Assembly: GCF_963855985.1 (NCBI RefSeq)
Contig: NC_087095.1
Coordinates: 1,622,001 to 1,686,000, forward strand
DNA: 64,000 bases
Direction: 5' to 3'
DNA from: Ostrinia nubilalis
Taxonomy: Eukaryota > Arthropoda > Insecta > Lepidoptera > Crambidae
Below the pieces are notes generated by a model. That model saw only the letters and a program-made list of their open reading frames with translations, was not told the DNA's origin and searched no databases. The stretch's first letter is position 1; each line of letters opens with the position of its first letter. Both the position numbers and the translations under genes were made by a program. Of the stretch, positions 26,501 through 38,500 are shown in pieces.

Positions 26501-29500
26501 ACTGTTGTCTTGTTAGATGACCACTAATGATGATCAGACTGATGAAGATTCAGGCGATAAAGATAGTGTTGATGTAAATAATTACCCTCAGATTTTTCTG
26601 CGATGGATTTGCTAACTTTCCGTCATCGTATTGTTAAATGCGGTTTTTGATAGCAATAAACGTAACAAGTCAGAAGGAGCCAAGTCTTCTTCAGCTATCC
26701 TCACTAACTTCGGAGAAAGTAGAAAAAAAGAACCAAATGTGGTTAGTGCCACAGAAAACGTCTTAAAAGTTATACCAAGTGTGATACTAGTGATTATGTG
26801 ATTTAATTTTTATTTTATATCATACAAAAATAAGTAAAAAACTTCTTTGAACAACTAGTATATTTTACATGCATATAGACCTACTGTACCCTATATGGTA
26901 CGGGCTCTCCACGGCCCCCTTTTTATGAATTATTTTTTTTTATATTTTTTTCATGATTTTTATGCTTTCCTTTGTAAGTTTTTGCTGAAAATTCCATTTT
27001 TATTTACAAAAATAATTATCGGTCTAAATGGGTTAAAACATCATGCTCTATGATTCTGTTTCCAGCTTCATCCATCTTCTGTTATGACTGCAACAGCGCC
27101 TTCGACCCCCGCTGTGGGGAGGAGTTCGACCCCTTCAGCCTGGGGGTCGTCAACTGCTCCCTGAGGGACCCCCCGGAACACATCCCAGACGTGGAGTCCA
27201 CACTGTGCCGCACAATCAAGATGGAAAGTAAGTGCAGTCACTATCATGATAATATGAAAGTAGGTCTTCATGGTCTTACTGCCTCTGTGGTAAGACAATC
27301 TGCTTCAGACCTAGAGATACTGGGTTCGATTCCCAGTTGGTGCAGATTTTTCTGCTCGGTTAGGTAGGGCTTGTTCTAAGTCCGCCTGGCTAGCTACCAT
27401 CATCTTACCGAAGTTTATCACCATAACAACAAAGTTAACAGTATTGTTGTGTTTCGGCAGTTAGAACTAAGATGGCCAGTTAGGTTGAGGGTTCCGGGTG
27501 AAGCTCGATTCCACCTTCGGCCTGATCATAAATTTCCATCAGGTGAGGTGCATGCCAAGAGCTTATTGAGATACTTGAAATGCTTGAGGTGGACCACTCA
27601 TGTCTAAGCGTGCTCTTTGATTAATTATTGTGTGTATCGCAGTCACCACTCAAAAACTCTTTGACCAGTCAATAGCTCGCTGTCACTTGTAAGCAACATG
27701 CCTAGGCTGATGTTTATGTTGAGTCGCATCTTTGGTCTAGTGGCTTAAGAGCAGAAATCCTTCAGTCGAAGGACCCACGGTTCATTTCCCAAATGGGACG
27801 ATAAATGTTGAAAAAGCAGTTTCAAAAGCGGCTTCAATAATTGTGTGAAAATGAATCACAAACCAATGCTAAGTGAGCTGCCGTCAATAACACCAGTCTG
27901 ACCATCTTCCTTTTTCATTTCCAGTCCACGGCAAAGTGCGGGTAGTCCGCACATGTGGGTACCTAACCGACGAGCCGAGCGAGAAGCCCTGCCGGCGCCA
28001 GACAGGGACGGGAGATCTATTCGTGACGTACTGCTCTTGCACCACCGACCTGTGCAATGCGGCGCCCGCGCACGGCGTACATGCGACTATTGGTTTGATG
28101 GTGTTGTTCACTTTATTTAGAGCTTTTTATATGTAGTTTGTTGTTGAGATTAAATGTGTTGATAGTTTAAATGGTTTTGTTTATTAGATATAACTCGTTT
28201 TTCCTATTGCAATACAAATTAAGTAGATTTGGTATGATAACGTACCTATGAGCATTCCCTATGGTTCCAGAAAAAACACTTCACAAAAAGTTCACTCTTC
28301 AGAGAGTTTTCACAACTCAATCATATTATTATCGATGTGATCTGCATACACCCAATTTTATGTGACGGTCACCGGGTTACAATGACGCCAGCAAAAGTTG
28401 CGGATTCGAATCCCACAATGGGCACATGTGAATTTTATGAGCATAAGCATTTTTATCCGAAGTCATAGATGTTGGAAAAGTATGTTCAATTACGTACGAG
28501 TAAGATTTTTTTTTTACAAAACCCTGTAGTAGAAGCTTTGCTTAGTTTGGAACTTACTACTAATAGTACTTACGCCCGTATTCACAAACGATGCATGCTT
28601 AAGTGAAGCAGCATATCGAACGTACAGCGTTGAATAGAGCTCTGTGATTCGTTCATGTATCACCCTGTGCGTCCACGCGCACTGTGAGACCTTATAGTAT
28701 TGTTTTTAAATTTGAAGCCACGATAGTCGAACGGTGAATGGGTCGGACTGGCCGACTCGTGATCCGAGGAACGCGGGTTCGGTCCCCGCCGCCGCTTGAC
28801 TATTGTGTTGGGCTAACAGGAAAAAAAATGTTTGTGAATACGAGCGTTATGAGCTAGGTACTCACCAGGGTTGGCTCCATCTCTGAACACCTTGGGCTGG
28901 TTCCTGTACGACAGGAAGTACTCGATGTGCGCCATCTCATGGTGGGCTGTCACCAGGTCCTTCATGTCCACGTGGGTGCACATCTTGATGCTGGAAGCAA
29001 CGAGAAAAGCTCTTATAATCTTGCAATGTGCAAAAATAGACTAAATATTTATCACGATACCCACCCCACCCCCAAAAAGTAACCAAATGAAATACAGCCG
29101 TTAATAATTTGCTTTGAGTGAATAATTATAAACTAATAGGTATAATGGACAATACCTAAGTTACTTTTACTTGAAAACGTAAGCAATAAAATTACCGGGA
29201 ACTTTTTCAAATTTTTTGTCGATAAATTGATGGCGCGAGCCACGAGCGACATGACTTTGACATGACGCAAACCTGACGTTTCACAATGACGTCTGTCATT
29301 TATAAGTATACAGCTTTGGCCTCGGCCCATTGGCCGCACATTTTATTTTCCTCAAAATAAGTCCACAGTGTTTATCCCAGTTACTGCTAGTAACTACCGT
29401 TAACTTAAATAAAATAGAGAGAGAGCTAGAGAAAAAAACAGAGAGAGTGAGAAATAAACTGGTACCAAATTAATATTGGCCCATTTATTGTCCCGAAGCA

Positions 29501-32500
29501 GTGGTAGGGTAAATACTGGGACGTGTAAAAGTTCTTTTTAAAAGCCTATTTGCAAAAATAAATTAGTTTTATATTTTTTTTATTTTTCTTTCTTTCTAAG
29601 GACTGATTTTTCAATCGTCGAATAACTTTTAACTGAAGAATAAGTTTGGCACATTGACAGTTTCAGTATGGGAAATATGTCAAAGTGACAAGTTTATTCT
29701 TCAGTTAAAAGATATCTGACGACTGAAAAATCAGCCCTAAATAGAACATACCGGTAGTCGTGTTTATTGCAGAAGTCCCACGCAGAAGGCTGGCAGTGCA
29801 CATGCCTATCTGCCGGCTGGTCCAGCACACTGAGCGCCCAGAAGTCTGGAGGCATGCCCGACATATTCATGGACACGAAGAACTCCTCCGCTAGTTGGAA
29901 GACCGTGAGGGGAGTGTAGCCCTGGAAGGAAAAATTAACGAGTTCATAATTAAGTCAGCCATAAATCATAAAATACCTTGGTCATTTGAAATAATTATAC
30001 TATTCGCAATAAACCACCCAATTACTACTTTTTACGCACTACTACTATTATTCGTCTTCTACTCTCTTTCACTGTGTATCACCAGCATACATAGGTACTT
30101 AAAGTACCCGCCCCATTCTTTTCCTTAAATTAAAAAATTGGAATCTCCACGCGAAGAACCTGAGTCTCTATACCCAGGACATTGCTCAATTTAATATTGC
30201 TAAAGAATTACGATTCCTAGTTTTGCAGCCATGCCAAACTATGACAGCTATAAAAATCTAACACCATCGCAGTTGTACTAAACTACCTATACCATAGAAA
30301 TTAACTACGTAGCTGGTCACGCCTCATTCAAAAGTAAGTGACCGCATTCAAAGTAAACTCTTTACCTGCTGTGCCATTTCTGGAGTCACATCGACCAAGG
30401 TCTTCCCAGGGTACGGCAGGGTGAAGGGCACGGTACCCGACCAGCTCTGTCCCCACATGTCTCCGAACACATGGGCCGGGGGCTGACCGGGATATCCTCT
30501 CGGGGCCGTAGGACTAACTACAAGCTAAATACACTAGCTACAATTAAAAATAACATCCTTACCTGTTGAGCCATTTCAGGTGTCACATCGACCAACGTCT
30601 TCCCCGGGTAGGGTAGCGTAAAGGGCACAATACCCGACCAGCTCTGTCCCCACATGTCTCCGAGCACATGAGCCGGGATGGGGGCTGACCGGGATATCCT
30701 CTCGGGGCCGTAGGACTAACTACAAGCTAAATACACTAGCTACAATTAAAAATAACATCCTTACCTGCTGAGCCATCTCTGGAGTCACATCCACCAGGGT
30801 CTTCCCAGGGTACGGCAGCGTGAAGGGCACAATACCCGACCAGCTCTGTCCCCACATGTCTCCGAGCACATGAGCTGGGATGGGGGCTGACCGGGATATT
30901 CTCTCAGGACCGTAGGATTCGCGCAGGCGTCTGCGTACGTAGGCATGGAGGAGCTCGTATAGAGGTTTCACCTGGAAAATTGAGTATTTTCATTAGGGCT
31001 TCGTAAAATTTGTACTTAAAGGTAGGGAAAGCAAAGATATTTGCAACGAACATACATAAAATTCAAAATAGGTGATCAATCAATTTGAATAATAAATTAA
31101 TGAACGATAGATGATATTAATACCACCCCGATCCCCTCAGTAAAGATATCACACTTATATGAAAACTCACACTGACTTTTATTTATACACTCATGCACGA
31201 TCAAGACACTTCATGGTTAATAAATCCACGATTACCTACTACAACATTTTTTTTTTCGGAAAACCAACAGCAATACAATACAAATAATGGGACCTTAAAT
31301 TACATATGTATCTGCTTAGCCATTTATAGGTAATCGCAAATGGAACATTTTAATATAAACTATTTTAAACACAACTACTCGTAGTAGAAAATAGAACGAA
31401 ACTACTAAACATGACACTTTGTTAACAAGCTGGTGTAAAAAAATAAACTACCTTCCTACGCAAATAAAACAATTTTATTACCTGTTCCCAAACCTCTTCA
31501 ACGTCTTGTCTCATGTTGACAGTTTCATAAGGGAACATCCAATAGGCTGAAGCATCAGTGAAATCTGAAAATAATAGAAAATAATATTATGTATTGTTTC
31601 ACGACGACGAAAAACCTACTAAAAATAAATGCACTGAATTGAGTTACTCCTAACAAAACATTAATAGCAATGTTGTTGGGAGTGACAAACTAGATCATAA
31701 TAAACACGTAGGTGTAAAAAGATGCCGTGAGAATCTCATTTCGTGATTCAAATCTTACACATCAATGTAGCTAGTCTATTGATCTGTTAGGTTAGATTCT
31801 GATTCAGATTTATTGCATTTTATCTGCAGCCTTTTTAACAAATAAAAGTCCAATAACACTTACTATTCAACCTAGCCGCTTGATTAGTCAAGTCCACCAG
31901 CTGTTCATACAGATCCCGGATCCGTCTCCCGGTGTTCCTCCTCCACTCGGTCCAGACGTGCTGCAGCTCGTCCCAGTCCCTGGAGTGGGACATGAGGAAC
32001 TGTAGCTCGGGCTGGAGGTGAAGCCCACACTTGAACGGCTCGTTGTACGCGCAGATCTCGGCTGTGTTGTAGACCGCTAGCATGTCGTTGATGAGACGGT
32101 TGTACTGGAAATGGCAGGTGAGAAAACCTTGTTTTGTAGAGTGATATTGGAAAAAGAAAATATATTTTATTTGCTGATTTTGGATAGATATACATTAATT
32201 AATTAATTATATAATTACGAGATTATGAGTATTTAACGAGTGCTTAATAGATGACACCAACGATCCTTTCCTCCTTTCTTCTTAATTATTTGAGAATTTT
32301 TGAGTAACTGAGCATACAGTTCATTTTATTACATTTAGAAGCATCAAATCGAATTCATTCAAACAGTTATACTTTATTTAGAGAGACAATAGGTCTCAGT
32401 GTCGTACTGGTGATTCTTCGGTAGTTCGGTCCTTGTCATCCACTGAATTATTGTGGTGAACCCACTCCTAACCTTATAAAATAAAACTAATCTCACCCTG

Positions 32501-35500
32501 TCCAACTGGTCCGGCGGCAAAGCAGAAGGTCCGATAATGGACAGGAGCCGCAGCTGCCTGAAGGTGGAGTAGTCCCTGATGGCTCCTCTAGGCACTTGCT
32601 GCGCAGCCTCCCATAGACCTCGCTGGAAGAGGGTGTAGCGCTGCTGGGCGTCCAGCTGAAAACAAAAGAGTTGGTCAGTTTTTAACATTATTGAAGAGCA
32701 TGTTATAAATACAAATACATACAAAGAGAAACTCATATGAACGTATGTACCAACAAATCAAAAAGGTATACGAATGAAGGCAATAGTCTAACGATTATAT
32801 TTCAGTGACAGATTCTAGAGTCAGTAGTTACTTAAATTATAGAAAATGTATTCCTGTTATTTTGTAATTTGTTCTTTCAGTTAAATAACTGCTAACAAGC
32901 AGTGGCTACACCATAATCAATCCAGTGGACATTGTTGCGAATCGTCTTCATTTCAGCTCTCCCAATTATTTCCAGATTGGTAGGTCGTTTGAGTAATAGA
33001 AATTACATTCTCTTTTTAAAATTTTTTTTCGACCTAACTTATATGACCTGCTACAATGCTTTACGCGTTATGTTCCCTAGAAAAGAGACACAGAACAGAA
33101 CCCTACAGAATCCCAATGTCAAGAAGATTTGAGACCTCTCTAACCTCTAAACATCCTCATTGCGTACCTTATCACGTACAAGTGTACTGTTTTCATAACA
33201 AACACTTAATTCTTGGAGTCAAGGTTGCGTCATGTCATCACTCCTGATATATGACAGCTGACAAAGCACGCTAACCATCAGATATTTACGTGTGCCATAT
33301 ATGGGCATCCGAGGCGAAAATTTGCATAATACCGTGAAAATAAGTTGGTCAACTATGCACAATGTGTGTCAGTTTCCGTGACTGCCCTTCAAACTTTGTG
33401 ATTTTCTTTCGTTTCACTAAAATATCCTTGGAACATCGTGTCATAGAGTGAATGCGTCTAATTTACGAATTTTGCATGCATTAGCTAAGAATAGGTAATA
33501 TTTTTTCACATGGTGTAAATTGATGGAAATTGATCCAAAGCAAAATAATTATTCAGTACTTAGACCCTTTCCAGGGCACTTGTACACGTCCCAAATATAG
33601 CTGTCCCTACCACTTCTTCAGGACAACATATGGGCTAGTGCTGAGAAGAAGTGGCAGTAGAAACTCAGTCACCTTGGATCAATTAATGACACCGATGACC
33701 GAGTCACCTCTACATTTCCTCAACTGTTATTGTCTTGCCAGCAATTACGAATAGTAATATAAATAAAAACTAGATTATCCTGACTCAAACAGTCACCATC
33801 AGGGAAATATGATCAATATAAATCACCTGTCATAAACCTAGGTGGACATTACATGACATCATGTAGCTGCTAACAATCAAATTATGCAGCGTTTTAATGA
33901 AACCACAAGTACTTAATGGCGGTGATTCACAGTATCTTGATGATTATCATTGAGTCGTCTGTTTGCGAGCTAGAAATTGCTAAGGTAGACATTGGACATC
34001 TGAAATGATCGTCGTATCATCATCACGAACACTCAGTCACTTTTAATTCCACTGTAAAGAATAACCTCTACATAAATAATCACCCTAACTTCAAAGTCAT
34101 CCTATGTTTTTCTGATTAATTTCGTTGCGGGTCCAATGACAGTGTAACTTTCCCCCGGGACAAACTTGACCTTCCCTGGCGGCCAAGCTGTAGATCCTGG
34201 CTACACAGGAGGTGCAGCGGTGGGAACGAGAGGTGCGAACAGTCCCGTACATAAATCATTATTCAACTCTCTAACAAACTATGAAAAAAGAACCTTATAG
34301 AATGGGTCTATGTAATGTTTAAAATCAGTCCAATTGCCCACCTGATAAGATGATGACATGCAAAAATTAACTGCCCAAGTTTCAGCTACAAAAAGCGTAT
34401 TCAATCTTCCTCAACATTCATGATTTCCCAACAAAAATAAATTAATCTACAACAAAAACCTCATTGCTAATTACCAGATAGCATCTTAAAGTAATCATTT
34501 ATAAATCGGCTTCTTAATTGAAGACCGTAACCGATTTTGTTCGTTCACACTTTTTTCAGTCCTTCAGTACCTAATTAATATTTATTTTTAGGCACACCTA
34601 ACATTTATCTACTTCAACAATACAAAGGTAGGTATTTTTTGGTCGTAGATTTTCCCTATAAGTTTTTTTTACTGGTAATTTCAGAATTTTATCTTAAAAC
34701 ATAATGCCAACATCCCAAGACACGTGACGTTAAAAATTCGATGCTGATGAAAAATCGGTATGAAAAATGGAGTCAAAAGTTTCTTCTTTAGGTCACGTCG
34801 TTTGGAATAATTTTACAAATAAAATCGAGTTTGGGACTGTGATCTGAGTCCACATTAGGCATAAGTTTCTTTTCACCTTTTATCTGAAATGACTTCTTTT
34901 GAGAAAAGTATTTTTAGTCAGCTGTATATCGGTTCTATGTCAACGCCAGTATTCACAAACATTACTATGAGGTCTCACAGTGCGAGTGGACGCACTGGGT
35001 GATACACGAACCAATCACAGAGATCTATTCAACGCAGCGCGTTGGATTTGCTGCTTCATTTAAGAAAGCATCATTTGTGAATACGGGCGTAAATATTCTT
35101 GACAATTAGGATATCCATTTGTGTTTAAGGCTTAACTTACGATTCATTTTCTAAGTAAAACATCTCAAGCTATGAGGCCATACTAATTAACTTAACACTC
35201 ATTATCACGACCTTGACTGCTTACTTAAGTACTTGATACCACGTTGTTCCCTGAGAGTAACTATTGTTCATGTTTTGATAACAATTTAATTGAATTAAAC
35301 ATGCTGAGCGTTAAGTAATGATCCTCTTTTGTTACTTAAGTATTACTTAAGACTGCAATGACCCTGAAAGGTCAACTTTTCAGGTTTTATAGGTTGAAAT
35401 AAAAATATTTTTCGCATTTATAAGTATTTTATCATTAGTTTGGTACTGATTAAAATATCTAAAGTTGAAAGTCAACTGGATAAAAAAACACATTACGTAA

Positions 35501-38500
35501 TCAGAATTTTAAGTAATTTTATCATGCGTTTTCTAATTTTTATTTAGAGGAGTGCTTTCTTTTCAGCAATGAAATTAATAGAACGTTATATTAATCTTAG
35601 AATCGATATCATTGATCTGATCTTATTTACAACTATTAGGTAGGTATTATCCATTATCATATTTAAAGCAAATCATCAGAATCGCCATAAATACATAAGT
35701 ACAAGGAACAAGTCACATTACATAAGGTTCCCACGGTCCGCACTGATCTTGAAACGACTTTAAGGCTAATTGTTTATGTATAACAATATTATTAAGTACC
35801 TAGTACATATTCACAACGCCTTGTCACGTTGAGGTAAATATAAGTAAGTAGGTATGTATAGGCGAGAACAAAAGGCAAAATATTATCAGAGACCATAGTA
35901 ATTTCAATAGTATTTTAGTTGAAAAAAGAAGGACCGCGTCCTTTCGGGTGGACTGAAATTGGCTGAAATGGTCTCTGAAGCAGAGCCATTACAATTGTTC
36001 AAGATTGAACACAAACGTCGTGAAATTAAAATATTGAAAAATTATACGTTTTCAAGAAAAAGACAAGTATTAAAAAACCGGCCAAGTACGAATCAGACTC
36101 AAGGGTTCTGTGCGTACTAGGTATGTAAATACTTAGTTTGTTCCTGAAATTAAGATTTTCTATCTAAAAACTTCGTTCGTTTGTTTCATCCAAATGACGT
36201 CCACTACTGGACAAAGGCCTCCCCCAAGGTTTTCCACAATGAACGGTCCTGCGCTGCCCGCATCCAGGCTCTTCCCGCGACCTTTACCACATCGTCGGTC
36301 CACCTAGTAGGAGACCTGCCCACGCTACGTCTTCCAGCCCGTGGTCGCCGCTCGAAAACTTTTCTGCCGCAACGGCCATCGTCTCTTAAGCCAAAAACTT
36401 AAAAAGTGAAAAATCTGTCTAGCTATCACTGTTCATGAGATATAGACAGGCAGACTAGTTGGACAGTGGTGTCTCAATAATAGAGTCCCTTTTTTACCCG
36501 ACTACGGCAAAGCAAAAGGAGGGTTATGATTTTGACAGGCTATGTATGTATGTATATCTGTTCCCTCGTAACTTCTAAACTACTTATCAGAATTCGACAA
36601 ATCACATATCATTAGAAGCGTCTTAATTGTCCGCTGGTTATAGGCTACCTATATGGGGTTTCACAAAATCTAATGTGGCGCCCTCTAGCGGACCAAACAT
36701 ACAGTTATTACCCTTTGGGTACGGAACTCTAAAAAGCTCACCTCATAGCTAAACTTGTTATTGACAGTTTTTACCATGTTACAAATAGAATTTTAATTAA
36801 TGAAGGATCATGACATTAGCACAATCTGATCTCTATTAGAATGAATAGGCCCTTGACAAAAAATCTATTAGTTATTTTTTCCTCTTAGCACCTTCAGTAT
36901 TCCCATTGTATCATACATATTACATAGTAATACATTGTTCGTTATATGTCGATGAACTCTTACAGCAAATTCCTGATCAGTCACACATGTGATTTTTCCT
37001 TAACCAAAAATAATTAGAAAATTTTACAATGTATGACTGAAATACGTTTTTTTATGCAGAACAATGCGGGTATTTGACCGCAATCGCACCTGATGTTAAG
37101 TGAGACGTAAGAACTAAGAATGGAGGTCACCAAGAACATACTGATACACCGATGCTATTTACTGTGAATATCTATCAAATTTTGTTTTACGTTTAACAAA
37201 CTAAGTACGAGTAATGCTCTCAATTTTGAGAGCTTTGGACGAATTGAGTACACCCCTATTTAAAGGTTCTGGGTTCAGATCCCTGGTGGGGCTTACTTGT
37301 AAAGTTGACATAGAGCTTTTGTTTTAGTTTTCAATTATGAAAAATCATAATTTTTCGCCAATTTAATGTTCATACCAGTACATAATAAGTCTGTGGTCAA
37401 ACAGCATGTACTTTATTTTATTTTGTGGTCAAAGTGCCTGACTACGTACGAGATAGTAGAAGAAACATTTTGGACAACATTCGCAAAGACGAACGACGAA
37501 CTAGGAACACCTACCCACAACGCTTACATTTCGTCTCTTACATCTTCTTAAAGTTTAGTAAGAAAATTGTAATTTTCTTGCAAATTGCACATTTAATAAA
37601 ATCAATCCTCTATTTGTGACTAAACGACAATTACTTGGTTCAATGCCACCTCATAATGGGAGTCTGTCATTCACACGCGCATCCATTGTGAGGAGGGAGG
37701 ACACTCCCATGCGCTTACGCAAGACAGAGGGTTAGAAAAGTTGGAGGAAAAGTAGAAAACTTTGTAGAGAACTGCCTGGGGAGGGTTCTAGTACACTTGC
37801 ACGAAAGATAGTAGCGCGAAAGACATTAGCGCGAAGACACTAGCGCGAAAAGCCATTTGCGCGCATGGACATTTACGCGAAAAAACACTAGCGGGAACAG
37901 ATGCTAGCGCGAAAGACATTTGCGCGCATGGACACTTGCGCGAAAAGTCATGAGCGCGAATGGACGTTTGCGCGAATAGACACTAAGTGAAGTGAGAAAT
38001 GGGTCAAGCCCCAAATTTGAAGTATTTTCATCGATAAAATTGTCCATAGATTAAGATCTATGGACAATTTTATCGATGAAAATACTCAAACTTTAAGAAG
38101 TTTGATCACTACATGCCCAGACACACTGTATAAATTATCACTGTTACGGGATTTTGCAACAAAAACACTTTTAAAGTGAACAGATATTTTACCCTACCGA
38201 CGATTCAACTTGGTTGCACGAGTCATGATGGTCGCGGGCAGACTGAAAAGATGACAAGATAATCCCGTAACAGTGATAATCTTATAGAAAGTCGTGTTAG
38301 TTACTCCATTTATAACTCAAGAACGGCTGAACCGATTTAGCTGAAAATTGTCAGGGAGGTAGTTTAGAGCCAGGAGAAGGACATAGGATACTTTTTATCC
38401 CGTTCGAAATTAAAAAAAAGTCTCCATTAAGGCGGAACAAAGTTCGCCGGGTCAGCTAGTAATCTATATAAAAGAAAGTCGTGTTAGTTACACCACTTAT

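Larger units (their letters stand above)
13181..28865. other. Gene A intron 7
   Basis: The 15.7-kb intron holds the Ly6 gene on the opposite strand, an RTE copy, two piggyBac-like elements, M1 MITEs, a split MITE/Helitron, the periodic element at 21.4 kb, an S1 repeat and a CpG-rich block at 16199-16290. Sequence at 18822-18900 and 19380-19440 forms a loose inverted pair (AAGCGGA / TCCGCTT). Stretches 13600-15090, 15300-16190, 19900-21380 and 22330-23030 show nothing assignable. Confidence 0.7.

Noticed and set aside
37797..37985. CRISPR-like array of short repeats
   Set aside because: Units are directly adjacent, degenerate and about 15-16 bp, with no spacers; the DNA is from an animal genome.
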